Shown piece by piece: positions 10,960 through 21,660 of a stretch of 64,000 nt of DNA (position 1 is the stretch's first letter; each line of letters begins with the position of its first letter). The notes under the pieces were generated by a model. It was not told where the DNA came from. It made no database searches and saw nothing but the letters and a program-made list of their open reading frames with translations. The position numbers were made by a program, and so were the translations under genes. This DNA is from Rotaria sordida (lineage: Eukaryota > Rotifera > Eurotatoria > Philodinida > Philodinidae): assembly GCA_905250125.1 (NCBI GenBank), contig CAJNOL010000344.1, positions 92,065 through 156,064 on the forward strand, read 5' to 3'.

Positions 10960-13900
10960 TTATTTTTGATGTTTTGCTTTGTAAACAGTTCCTTTGGCAA
11001 CAAGAAGTTGCACACGTTCAGGTGTTTTTCGTCGTGTTTCAGGTACGGATATAAAAGCAAGTAACCAAAAAGCACAACTCATTATACCATAAACGAGAAA
11101 TAAAAATGCACCCACCGCATGCTTTAAGATAAAAAAAGACAAATCAAAATTAATATCTTATTTCTCGAAAGAAAGAAAAAAAAAGCTTATTTTACTTACA
11201 AAAAGTGGAACAAATGTCATGATTATGCAAAACATTGATAACCAATTAACTATAATAGCAATAGCTGACGCATAGGCACGTTCGGATTGAAAAAACATTT
11301 CTGCTGATAACATCCATGGTATAGCAACTAATCATAACAAAAAAAAAGAATTATTTAATAACAAAAACAAAAAAAAGAAAAATATATACCTGGACCCATA
11401 GCACAAAAACTGACATGTGTCATCATAGCAAATATTTCCAAAAAAATCATATGATACAAAGGAATCTATAATTAAATATATATTTTTGATAAATACAAAA
11501 AAACAAAGTACTCTTAATGACAACTACATTAGTTAATTGTTTCAAACAGCTATCTTTATTAAGACTAGTACTAGAAAACATGAAAAGTGGAAGTCGACAT
11601 AATGAACATACAGACGATAAACAGGAGGAAATTTCAGCACGAGAACGTTCAGCACGCAAAAAAAAAGATAAATATGACGTCTATTGAAGGATCCATGGAT
11701 GAATAGTGGCGGACAAAAGTTTACAGCAGTTGTTTTTTTTTTACGTTTTCTAGTGGATGGTAATAGTTAGTAAGAATCTGAAAAAATATTTGTGTCCAAA
11801 AACCAGCCGTCTGGCTACCATTCGAAGATTTTATTTGATAGAGCAACTGATTCTGAGCAAGCTGAGATGTCTCCAACCTCTCTGTAACCTTCCTTCATCG
11901 AACTGTATTTAATCTATACGAGATTTCAAAGCGTCAAACATGGCAAAAAAAAATGAAATTTTCAATAAGAGAAAAAATGCTTTTTATGCATTCTTTAAAT
12001 TGTCCACATCTCTACGCACACCTTTTACTATCACTTGTTTTTACATTATTAAGTTTTCGGTACTGATCATTTCCGCGTTTATCGTTAACCAATCTATGAA
12101 AAGTATGTTCTTTAGTCTTTTCAATAATCTGCTGATTTATGAAATATTGTAGGAAAATAATCAAGAATGAATATAGAACATTCCTGATTAATTTTCAAAA
12201 TGTTAAGATTTCACTTCTGAAGTTTTTTTTCTATAATGTTAAGTAATTAACTCAAATCTAGATAGTAATTTTAATAGCCAATGGAGCTTTCTATCTAATG
12301 AATTCTATATCAAAATTTCTAAAAAAAATCGGACACAATAGTTTTCAGATCACGAAAGACTTTGTCGGAACTATTTAATAATACCATTTTACAGAGCACA
12401 AAATGAAGGATTACCGTATTTTCTACAAACTTTTCTTAAAAAGTTAAGAGGATTGTAAAAACCAAAATTTATCAAAAAACAAACCCCTTTTTTTTCTAAT
12501 TTCTGTGATACCTTTAACTTTTTAAGGAAAACTCGTAAAAAATGCGGCGATCTCTCATTGTTTTCTCTTCAAAAATGGCAATGTTAAAGAATATCTCCGA
12601 CAAAGTTTTCTGGGATTTGAAAACTCCGTTGCATATGAAAATCACTATCTAGATTTGAACTAGGTGCTTAACTTTATAGAAAAAAACCAAAAATACGTTG
12701 TTATGAAACTTTTTTTTGCATCGCCTTACATTCGAATTTTATCATGATTTTAATTGACATTTGAAACTTACATCTCTCGATTTAAGAATTGTTATACCAA
12801 TAACACATGATGCTCCTGCCATACCAATTAAACCATCTATAATTAAATAAAAATTGAATAGGTTTTCTAATCTTTTTTTTTTTTGTTCTAATGACTTACA
12901 AAGATAAAGTGATCGACGTCCAACTTTATCAAGAATAAAAACTAATGATATAGCTACAGCTACATATGTAATACCACATGAAAGCATAGCATATGATGCA
13001 TATTCTATTTTTAATTGTGCACGAGAAAGAATAATATCTCCAAAGAAAAAGATCTATTTAAAAAAATAAAAAACAATAAATTCTATTTTCGAAATCTATT
13101 CTATAAACTAAAAGAAAAAATAACATACAACAAAACTTCCAGTAAAATGTTGAGCAACATGTGTCATGGCTAATATAAGAAGACATTTACGAAGAAGAGG
13201 TTTTGACCATAAATCACGAATTGAAATCTAATTTACAAAAGAGAAAATATTTAATATTTCTAGGGTTTTTTTATTATTATTACTTTTATTGAATTTGTTT
13301 CAATATTATGAAAATCTGCTTCCATTTCATGAATTTCCGCTTGAACATCATCAAGATTTTTTTCTCGACGAAACCATTTTAGAGCTAAATAAAAAATTAT
13401 TTTTTCTTTTGTTTCTTATGAAATAAATAATCAAATAAATCAAAAATAAAACCTCGTGCAGCTGCTCGTCGACGTTTTTTTTTTAAAAGAAATTTTGGTG
13501 TTTCATGTGTAAATATTAATAAAGTACATTGAAGTATACTGAAGATAATGGGTACAGCTATTTGTATATAACAAAGTAAAGAATAAAAACACAAAAAAAT
13601 AGAAAGAAAAGAACAAACCAAAAAGATAATTCCATAGATGTGGACGGCCTAAGATAATATCTAATCCAAGTACTTGAGCTAACAATACAGCAAAAGCTAC
13701 AAATAATTGAAAACAGGCACCGAATGAACCACGTACACGTAATGGAGCAATTTCATTTATATAAATAGGTCCCACTGTTGTTCCGAAACCTTTTATTTTG
13801 CAAAAACAAAAAAGAAATATTTTTTCAAATGAAACAACCGCAATTAACCAACCTGCAGAAAATCCAATTAAAATCCGTCCTACTATAAATGCTTCAAATG

Positions 13901-16482
13901 AAGCTATATATTTACTAATCACCATTAAAACCGAACCAATTATAGCTGGAATATTATTTAGAAGTAAACCAGTTTTTCTAAAAATTAAAGAAAAGTTTAA
14001 AAATCTGTTGAACTAATAATGCTGAATTCATGAGTATGTACAACAAAATAAAAAATAACTGATGAGTAAATTCCTAAGCGACGCTTCTTGTCTTTTCTAT
14101 TTCGTTTTAATTTCTGGAGAATGACGAACGACAAGCTTTCATGCACAATGTTTCTTTAATAGAGATGTACGGGACCAAGTTTTTGATTCCAGTTTCGGTA
14201 AATCTTATCTAACGCATGGGCCGAACGTTTTGAGAGAAAATATTTGTTTACTTTTTTTAGATCCTTTGAAAGTGTTTCCAACGAGTCAAAAGCTATGGAT
14301 TACGACCAGCATGTTGTGCACTTTCCAAATATGGCCTTAAAAATTTTATGTCAGTTTTTGTTCGAAAGTAGTGAGGACTTTTTTTAAAACACTAGAAAAT
14401 TAGATTGAATTGTGAAGCAATAGGCTTGTACTAAACTTTATAAGTTTTCTTTCGAATGTGCCAAAAATTATTGAAATCGGTCGTTTTGTCGAGTGAACAC
14501 TTCTTTACAAAAAAATGTCATATTGAACTAAGCTGTAGCTTTTACCTAAGTGGAACTATAGACACTCTGCCCAGAACTCTTTTTGCTATACAAAATGCGT
14601 TTTGGTCAAAAAGTCGATCTTTTGAAAAATAACGATTTAAGAGAAATGGAAATTGCCTTGATCTATAGAAAGACTCCAACAGTACATGTTAAAGAGTGGT
14701 TTCCGCTCTACGAGCTGATATATTACAAAATCTTTCAACATTTATTTTCGAGTTGCAATAGTGAAAATACGAAAGTGCACGGAAAAATTTTTTGCCCAAA
14801 CTATTTTTTGGACGATTCAAAAGATTATCTCGCTGGTCTTAAGAAAACTTCTCAATCTACATTCGGAAAGAGCACAAAGTTCTAATCATAGTCCATAGCT
14901 TTTGAATTTCTCTGAAACACTTTCAAAACACTCAAGAATAAACAAACATTTTGTCTCAAAACTTTCGACCTATCCATTAGTCCCAATCCTGATGATTTAA
15001 GTTTTTCGGCTCAGGATCTAGAGAAAACTATTCCAGAATTTATTCGTATTACATCTAAAAAAATTCTTCGATACTCGTTTAGTCAACGACTAGCATATTG
15101 TTTGGATCATATCTCTTGAATTACATTCTGATTGATATAATTTATAAGATGAATCGCTTAAAACCATAGAATACTTAACTATAATCTTTGGTTCCGATTA
15201 GGACAACTTTTTTTTCTACTAGTTTCGGTCCCACACATCTCTACTCTATAAACATATGTCAAACTCGTCTAATTTAATCTGCTGTTAAAATTTACTTGAA
15301 TAGAAAATATAAAATTTTCTCCACTATGGGTAGTTCTATAAAATATATGTCACCATCGATACTGTTTCTTATTCTAGACAAAGGTGCTATGCACAATATT
15401 CTATAAAATGGAATATGAGAAAGTCATTCTATACTGTTCTCTGAATGAAAACAGTTAAATACCAGTATCATATTAAAAATTATTCGCAAAAAAATATTTC
15501 AATGATTGATAGACATGTTTTTGTCTTATTACATGAAAGCTATTAACGAAATTCCTGTACGATTCAAAATGTGAAATACGATGGAATTGCTTACAGTTTT
15601 AGTAGCATATCGATTCGTCTTTGCGGTATGAAACATATCAATATAATGCGTTTTCGATAGTACTTTTAACATATTACAATGTCTCATTACAGATTTCTTA
15701 AAAAAGTAAGAAACATGGCTAATTCATTTTTTTTTCAATCATATTTTACAATAATCTCCTAAAATATTTTTTATATTTGTCATAGTCTATGAAAATTCGA
15801 ATTCTTCGAAACTAAAATATCAATTAACTTACCGACCAAATCGATCAGTTAATGGCAAAGCTGCAAGACCACCCAAAACTCCTCCAAGTGCAACAACTGA
15901 TATAGCTGTTGCGTATAAAATATCTTGATTATATGCACTTATTGTTGAATTGTAACGCTTTACAGAAACTTCATTTATATAATTCTTAATTAACTATAAA
16001 AAATAGAAAATATGAATTATTAACAAAGAATATCTTTTTCTTTGAATCATCTTTACTTCTGATGGAGCATTCATAACACCAAGTGCATAACCAAATTGAG
16101 CACCTGTACCAATCATAGCAGCAAACATAGCTAATAATAATGTTCGAGTAAAGCCAAGATTTTTTGATTTTAGATTAATTGGTTGAACAATTTCAATAGT
16201 TGATCCATTTAAATCATCATTTTGTTTATTTTGATTTTCCAATTTTTCTTCTTTTATTTCTTCTTCAACCTTTTCTGATGAATCGGATTCATCATTTTCT
16301 GATAATTCTTCATCTTTTATTTTTTCTTCATCTATTTCATCAATATTTTTTTTTTCATCATTCTTATTAACATTCTCTTTATCAGTATTCTTCGATGAAT
16401 CAAATAAACGTTCACGATCATTAGATGCATCTTTTTCTTTATCTTTACGAATTTCGTCTTTCGACATTTTCTCGTTTTTCAA
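10960..16482 (-). CDS. Divergent SLC2-family transporter with acidic N-terminal extension (590 aa)
   Basis: Twelve exons: 16057-16482, 15833-15993, 13853-13977, 13619-13789, 13453-13557, 13284-13384, 13129-13227, 12900-13053, 12772-12836, 11390-11465, 11200-11327, 10960-11121. All junctions keep frame. The first 105 or so residues are a Lys/Glu/Asp/Asn-rich, probably cytosolic, tail. The membrane core follows with NAPSE after TM1, DRFGRK, GRILIGFSAG, GPIYINEIAP, HETPKFLLKKKRRR after TM6, DKVGRRS, GPGVAIPWMLSAEMFF and VPETRRKTPE near the C-terminus. TM7 reads THVAQHFTGSF where GLUTs have QLSQQxSGxN, and PES is HET, so substrate choice is probably altered. Several phases match the neighbouring GLUT gene, showing paralogy by duplication. 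Introns 2 and 9 are swollen by fold-back elements. Confidence 0.88.
11703..12728. repeat. Fold-back/MITE-like element in SLC2 intron 9 (copy 1)
   Basis: The left end, gtggcggacaaaagttta near 11705, pairs with the right end, aaactttttt with gcatcgcctta, near 12705-12727. Inner arms are aactcaaatctagatagt at about 12250 and actatctagatttgaac at about 12642. The block taatagccaatggag and its flanks recur at 60.1 kb. The ends resemble those of Tc1/mariner-type elements in form (inference). The interior has no transposase frame. The intron it occupies is about 1.3 kb, against about 50-70 bp for its neighbours. Confidence 0.7.
14160..15243. repeat. hAT-like non-autonomous fold-back element in SLC2 intron 2
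   Basis: Ends are TAGAGATGTACGGGACC at left and, inverted, GGTCCCACACATCTCTA at right. Longer inner arms include gttttgagagaaaatatttgttta with its inverted partner near 14940-14965, and gaaagtgtttcc near 14270 with its partner near 14920. Flanking 8-mers ttctttaa and ctctataa agree at 6 of 8 positions, compatible with an aged 8-bp target duplication as made by hAT elements. The loop carries a 100-codon open frame (14583-14885) that I regard as chance. Confidence 0.75.
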
Positions 16483-16635
16483 AATCTTGAAAAAGACAAA
16501 ACAAAATTTTACTTATGAATAAAATATAAACTAACATTCTCACTTTATAACCAATTAGAATAATGTATTTTCACTTGATAAAATAATACATTTGAATTGA
16601 ACAATGATTAAAACTAAAGAAAAACCAAAACAAGA

Positions 16636-16740
16636 ATGAGACAAACTATTGGATACATTGGACTATTATCAATAATGGTATCATTGGGAATGTTTCAATT
16701 AACCATAACCAATGGAATTCATCCCAAGAGGACGCTATGA
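16636..16740 (+). CDS. Possible short secreted peptide or orphan signal-peptide exon
   Basis: A 34-codon frame starts with MRQTIGYIGLLSIMVSLGMF, a convincing signal-peptide shape (basic N-end, hydrophobic core, then polar TITNG), and ends HPKRTL before a TGA. It stands 154 bp upstream of the second SLC2 gene in divergent orientation, with an A-rich context before ATG. It could be a tiny peptide gene with a KR processing site, the first exon of a gene whose other exons I cannot find, or chance. I saw no obvious donor. Confidence 0.25.
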   Translation: MRQTIGYIGLLSIMVSLGMFQLTITNGIHPKRTL

Positions 16741-17336
16741 ATCAGTACATATATTATTATTCAATGACATTTTTACAGAGATATTCCGAGTAGGAGGACG
16801 TCAGGAGAAATAAACTTCTATCTTGAAAAAATTTATCGTTTTTATCCAGAAGAGTTCCAGCCTTTTATTGTCTCTTTTTATTCACTAATTCTCAAAAAAA
16901 TCGATCAAACTCGCTCCTCGAATATTTGGTCAACTTTAGCAGAAATCTTCTAATCGGTTCCTTGAGTAATCGAGTTTTCATCCCACAATTCTGGTAACTT
17001 CGAGATATCCTAGAATTTTTTTCTGAAATACATGAAAAAGATACAAGATCGCTTCTTTTATGTAGCTAGTATTACATGAAAAGTTCTATCCAAAATGATG
17101 TCAGATGAATATGCTCTAGATGTGCGCTTTCGAATAGTTTATTCAATAAATGAAAAAAATGGTTTTGGCTATTTATTCTTTTTTTCTAGGATAGGTCTTT
17201 GGATAGATGATTTTAATTAGATATATTTGCAAGAGAGAAACAGCTGATTTTTATCGTTAATCAGTTTCAAATAAAAAGACTTATTAACGCTTTAACTGTT
17301 AATTTGTTTTTATTATGGAAATTAAACAGTAAAAGT

Positions 17337-17530
17337 TTAAAAAGGAGAACTGTCGATAAGGCTATTCTTTCGTCCAAAATACTTTTGAAAAAGAATTACA
17401 TATTCTGAATCATCCTGAAATTCTGAGTAAGAATAAGATGTCTTTTTTTCTATTGAGAGTCGACTTTCAATTTTCACCCGTAGTTTCGTACCTATAGGAG
17501 ACTCTAAAACCATCAAAAATTGTTTTTCTC
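17337..17530 (-). repeat. Dispersed coding-like fragment, copy 1
   Basis: The minus-strand frame contains DSEYVILFQKYFGRKNSL and, upstream, KLRVKIES. The plus strand at 31330-31505 contains the same peptide with small changes (DSEYVILFQKYFGQNNSL, KLxVKIES with a stop). Two copies in opposite orientation that keep the same amino-acid string imply a repeated protein-coding element, probably a transposon fragment. The family is not recognised. Confidence 0.55.
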
Positions 17531-17559
17531 CGATTTGTTTTGATTCACACAACATCAAA

Positions 17560-19674
17560 TGCAGAATTTGATGCTGATTATAAATTTCTGATTGAAATTC
17601 GAAAAAAATGGAGTTCTCATGGAGAAAAGCTTAATTTACTATAGGATACTAATAGAGTACTATACCCAGCTACCATCCTTAGGGAACCTAATAATGATAT
17701 TGAAAAGCCTAAAATACACTCAGTTATGTTCCAATTCACCTTTCCAATCAGAAGCATGTTAAAAAATGCTGTTTATTTTTGGACAATTTGACCTTATACA
17801 CTACAGGATGATAAAATCTCTAATCAATGAGTGATCTATATATAGATCGATGCAGTTTTTCATGTTCATTCTGAATACGACTTGAAAAATGAGAAAAGCA
17901 AATGAAGAACATGGTCAAACACAAGAAATACTGACGTGAGATCAGATTTCATAAACGATACTCTCTGTTGTTTGTCGTTTTTCTTTCCGTCAGTAACACG
18001 GAACTCATCAACTTTCACATATTAGTTAGTAATTGATGTTACACTGATGTTGACAGAATTGTTGGCCGCTGTAAAAAGCAGTATTGGTCCCGGTCGACAT
18101 GTAAAGCCCATTCTGTGTTCGACTGGATGTCTTTTTTTGGTTTTTTTAAAATTTTTTATATTATTCAGCATCTTAAAGTGTTGCGATAAATAATAACTGA
18201 TATGTACAAGAACAATAATATATAAATTAATTGGTGAATAAATCCATGTCGAACTAGTCGCGATGGAAGTAGTAGGAAAAATGTGAAAAGTTGGTGATAA
18301 GGCAAAAGTCGATAAGCATAGAGAAAGATAAAGCTGTTAAACTATATGATATAGTATATTTGAGTCGTGTTCGTCTTCGTCAGTTGTTTCTGCATCTGAA
18401 ACATCAGAATAATCTACAGCATCAATTAATGAGATGTAGTATTTGGATGATCGAGATTGTAGTTGTTGTGAATTATACCTAGCAAAAGCTAGATAATACA
18501 TAACTGAAGTTATGTGAGTGCAACAACCAACTACATGACTCTCGTTTGGGTATTTGGAATATCATCTCATAACCTTTCTTGTATTATATGATATGATATG
18601 TACAAGTCGTATTTCACAGCAGTCCTGTGACGAGATTGTATTTATGCTCGTAAAAGATCCCGCCTTTTAATTTGTTACTTTTACGAGATATGCTACATCC
18701 TCTGATAAATGTTCTATAGTGTAGGAACGAACTTGTTTTAACTGGTATATTCCCCGTGTCAACTCTTGTAATTCATCAAAAAATTCATTTTTGAAAGATC
18801 ATCAACACTGTTGGTGGCGTTTCAATTGATCTTTTTCGATTGTTTTCCATTTTTATCTTTAAGTTTTTCGATATATTCCTTTATTCTATTCATCTCACCA
18901 GCCAATTATAGAGTTTTTTTGGCAATTTCTTTATTTTTGCTAGCATCTTTAACAAATACTGATCGATAACAGTTTATCAGCGCACATACAATTTTGAAAT
19001 AGTTTTCTATTTTCTTTATCGATGTATAAGTTTTTCTTTGACTCCTGGAAAGATGAGAGATTTGAATCGGACTCTCGCTTCATACTAATTATGAGCGTAC
19101 TGAAGCAGCCTATAATAGTCACATCGACCGTTTTCATGCTTAATTTACGAGTTTGATTCCATGGTAGAGCCAGAGGATGCTTAGGGTCTCTTAGCGAGAT
19201 TTTGGAAAATGTGCTTTTTTCTTCGAAAATCTCATAAGAGCGGGAAGAGTTGAGCCCTCCTTAGCTCATAATTCAGACTCCACCACTGATTTAATTGTCC
19301 TGTATAGATGACGTCACAAAATTACTTATCAGTCGAAAGATAAAACCTGTAAAAATTGGCTTTTTGAAGGGGGAGGGATGAAATCCATATTTTTTACGAC
19401 AGACGAAGCCAAAATTAATAGAAAAAACTAATCGAAAATTGCTATAAAAAGAGTAAACGGTTTGAATCGGCGGTTCTGCTAAAACAACCAGTATTGAGTA
19501 CACATCGAAGACAGATATGATTTGATGTTATCATCATATATTTATTATATCAAATAACTCTTATCGAAATTTTATTATTATCATATTAATGACAGAATCA
19601 TGTAATAGAACTTTACTTTTACTATCAATTCATATAGATACAAAGTTTATGTAAGATTTTTATAAGAAATTACA
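17560..19674. other. Gene-poor stretch with decayed coding-like fragments
   Basis: The minus strand shows short broken pieces, for example an acidic run DYSDVSDAETTDEDEHD near 18370-18430 and EMNRIKEYIEKLKDKNGK near 18840-18900, separated by stops. They look like relics of one or more mobile elements but cannot be assigned. The segment about 19290-19570 interrupts what may have been the upstream part of the EGF-type gene. Confidence 0.35.
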
Positions 19675-20166
19675 GTGTCTTCATTACAACTTTCAGTATT
19701 CCCCAAATCATTTTTTCTAGATATGAATGATCGACAATATAAAGCAGTCGAACGAGATAATTTTACATGTAATTGTATAAAAACTGGTTATCAAGGGACA
19801 TTTTGTCGTATAAATTTCTATATTTTTTTATTATTAATTAATAGAATTATATATATTATGAACAAGATTGTCATGATACAAATGATTCATGTCAAAATGG
19901 TAGATCATCTATAGATAATCAATGTTTATATAATTTATTAATAAAAGGTGATTTTTGTGAAATAATCATAGATAGAAATTCAGTAAATAGTCAAATACAA
20001 AAAAGAAAATAGTCCTTTAAAAATTTGGTTAATTATTGATTTATGCATTGTTAGTATTATAATTATTGCTAGTTTAATATATAGTCATAAAAAATTATTT
20101 ATGTTACAAGAACAACGAACAAATTCAATTAATACTGAACTTAATTATAAATCTAATGGAAAATAA
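19675..20166 (+). pseudogene. Broken EGF-like single-pass membrane protein, C-terminal part
   Basis: A probable acceptor (aaattacag) precedes a frame with FTCNCIKTGYQGTFCRI, the end of an EGF module. About 45 bp on, in another frame, comes DCHDTNDSCQNGRSS with further cysteines (QCLY, DFCEI). After a TAG near 20010 a third frame gives PLKIWLIIDLCIVSIIIIAS, a transmembrane helix, then a basic SHKK and a short cytosolic tail ending NYKSNGK. Order and spacing fit the end of an EGF-repeat membrane receptor. At least one frameshift and one in-frame stop are present, and the 5' exons are not visible, so it is probably a dying gene. An unrecognised intron could remove one of the lesions. Confidence 0.55.
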
Positions 20167-20339
20167 AATAATGAACATGAATTTATTAGTGTAACATTAA
20201 GTCAAACTTCATAAAATACAAGATATATATACTCAAAAATAATTATTTATTAATAAGAAAAAAATTTAAAAAAATAAATCAATAAATAAGTTTATTCTAG
20301 ATTATAATAAAAAAAAACAAAAATCAAATTAATTCGTTG

Positions 20340-21660
20340 AATTTAAATAATTTGCAATTTGATTATAAATGAATTGTATTGATATAGATGATGATTGAAT
20401 TTGAGCATAGTTTACACGTTGATCTTAATTTATAACAAGATTTGTAATAGTTATTGATACTTTTATATCTATTGTAAATTGTTCAGTTGACATTTGATAA
20501 CGAACATCACGAGTTTCAGAACGTTGTCAATAAAAATATGATATCATATAAATAATATTTATCTTTACCACAATTAAATGTAATAAGAATAGAATCAGAT
20601 TGATATTTTTTTTTCTAATATTTCTGAATGAATTAATACACATACTGAACTTTTATTGACAATTTCAATTGAATGTGAACTACCTTCTAATCACTATTGA
20701 GATTGGGCATGTTTTGACGTAAATAGAAAACTATTAACTAATGGATGATTAAGCTCAACTACTTGTATATCATCTGCTGTTGATTATTCATTATATTTAA
20801 CATAAATCAGAAAATGCCACTTGAAGAATATTTTCTACTACTCAATCAATGATAACAATATGACGACCAATGTCTACTTGTTGTCATATCCATTTTGGCT
20901 GCTTCAATAGGAAATGTTGACGTATAATTTATATAAACTGTTTGATTGTTATGAAATGGATAAGTTAATATATGGTTTTAATTAAAAGTTATATATTTGA
21001 TATTTAAACTATCGAACACATGATTAAATATTATTATATGTATCTGATACAATAATAATTGCTTCAATAGACATATGTTGAATAGCTTTTTGATTATGAG
21101 AAGGCGGATTAGTTGATACATTAAATAATTGAATTGATAAAGTTGATGTTGAATGAAAATAACGAATACAATGATTTGAATCAAATTAATGACGACATTC
21201 ATTACTATATTTACAAGTTTGTTGAACAAATTTTGTTTAATTTGTATTATTAATTATTTCTAATTTTACATTTAAGTAGACAAAATATGTAAATTTATGT
21301 AATTCATAATAATTTTTGTTTACTTACTATGAATTTTTTGATAGAATTTTTAAAAAAATGTTCTATCGATCGAACTATACATTGATTTTTATATTTACAT
21401 GGTATAAGAAAATCAGATAGATCTTCATGTCTATAAATACGATAATGTTCTAGATTTGTTTAATTTATTGCATTCTTTACTATATTTACATGCAATTGTA
21501 TGATGTACAGTATGTGTAAATTGATTTGCATGTTCATTATTTCTATCTCAATCATGATAAAGTTCTGACCAACGATAAGGATGTGAATATTTTTCATTAT
21601 ATTCTGCTGGATTTTTATAGTGCAAAGGACAATTATGACCATATTTACAAGAATTTAATT
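20340..21660 (-). pseudogene. Decayed gene with Cys-Lys-Tyr-x3-Cys zinc-finger-like repeats
   Basis: Reading the minus strand from 21660 downward, four modules share a core: CKYGHNCPLHYKNPAEY, CKYSKECNKLNKS, CKYKNQCIVRS and CKYSNECRH. Each is followed by His-rich spacers such as YSHPYRWSELYHD. The first resembles a PBZ-type poly-ADP-ribose-binding finger (C-x-Y-G-x-x-C with later H), but the match is only partial. A TGA interrupts the region right after SELYHD, and frames shift several times. Towards 20340 the code becomes unrecognisable. It stands convergent to the EGF-type pseudogene. I call it a pseudogene, with the module repeat as the only secure feature. Confidence 0.5.

Noticed and set aside
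14583-14885. 100-codon plus frame
   Set aside because: Lies in the loop of the hAT-like fold-back; no domain, and composition matches non-coding DNA around it.
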